A DNA stretch of 28,469 nt from a virus: IMG/VR virus record IMGVR_UViG_3300021507_000008, positions 1-28,469 of that record; one strand, written 5' to 3'. The translations under genes were made by a program, and so were the position numbers. The notes beneath the pieces were generated by a model. That model did not search any database. It worked only from the letters and a program-made list of their open reading frames with translations, and had not been told where the DNA came from. Shown here piece after piece: positions 28,396 to 28,469 of the stretch (positions within the stretch are counted from its first letter, which is position 1; every line of letters starts with the position of its first letter).

Positions 28396-28469
28396 ATGCA
28401 CACACATACGCAGGCGTGTATACACATGACCGAAAAGAGCACCAAGTTCTTGGTTCTGCGGCCCGAATA
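28396..28469 (+). CDS. Partial gene running off the right edge
   Basis: Only the start is present. ATG at 28396 follows GGAGGGAGGTG, and a second in-frame ATG at 28426 comes just after the palindrome GTGTATACAC (28416-28425). The visible residues MTEKSTKFLVLRPE carry no recognisable motif. The function cannot be named. Confidence 0.5.
   Translation, partial: MHTHTQACIHMTEKSTKFLVLRPE

Overview
The window looks like the morphogenesis arm of a tailed (Caudoviricetes-type) virus genome, most likely an archaeal virus or provirus. The viral nature is well supported: there is a large terminase, a portal protein, a prohead protease fused to a scaffold, and an HK97-type major capsid protein, all on the + strand with short ATGA-type overlaps. 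The archaeal assignment is an inference. It rests on TATA-box-like promoters about 25-30 nt before start codons that lack a Shine-Dalgarno (SD) sequence, an ATP-dependent ligase, PEGA domains, many small zinc-ribbon proteins, and very strong GGAGGTGA ribosome binding sites in the other genes. A virus of methanogen or ANME-like Euryarchaeota would fit, but the host cannot be proved from this sequence alone. No convincing minus-strand gene was found.

Layout. (1) 1-1500 has no credible protein gene. It is packed with perfect inverted repeats, including two homologous modules whose stems differ by compensatory changes, and a nested multi-branch fold. A TATA box at 30-36 would start a transcript at the first hairpin, so I propose a large structured RNA. 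(2) 1521-4523 is an operon of small genes (47-160 aa), many zinc-binding, acidic or coiled-coil, with a tRNA-like element lacking the anticodon arm embedded at 1844-1897. It ends in a T-run. (3) 4542-5385 is a second non-coding block with interleaved inverted repeats and degenerate tandem repeats. (4) 5386-11199 is a second operon: a DEDDh exonuclease, a paralogous pair of four-cysteine proteins, a PGDYG protein, a small membrane protein, a radical SAM activase-like enzyme and several unknowns. (5) 11186-14384 holds the terminase, a zinc ribbon and a portal with an extra C-terminal domain.

(6) 14388-23410 separates portal from protease by 9 kb, which is unusual. It encodes two virion-like proteins with matching C-terminal C2H2 fingers, two small PEGA proteins, a protein ending in an intact staphylococcal-nuclease domain, and a 1601-residue giant. 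The giant appears to combine a caspase-like (clan CD) peptidase, PEGA, an Ig-like domain, a nucleotidyltransferase, an ATP-dependent DNA ligase and a LigD-type 3'-phosphoesterase. This giant and its neighbours are the strongest candidate for an undescribed system: a virion-associated end-processing and ligation machine that could be released by its own protease. (7) 23454-28194 is the head and appendage module: protease-scaffold, major capsid, a probable decoration protein, a YvrJ/holin-like peptide, beta-rich appendage proteins and a LamG-domain protein whose AT-rich core looks recently acquired. A new promoter and the start of another gene lie at the right edge.
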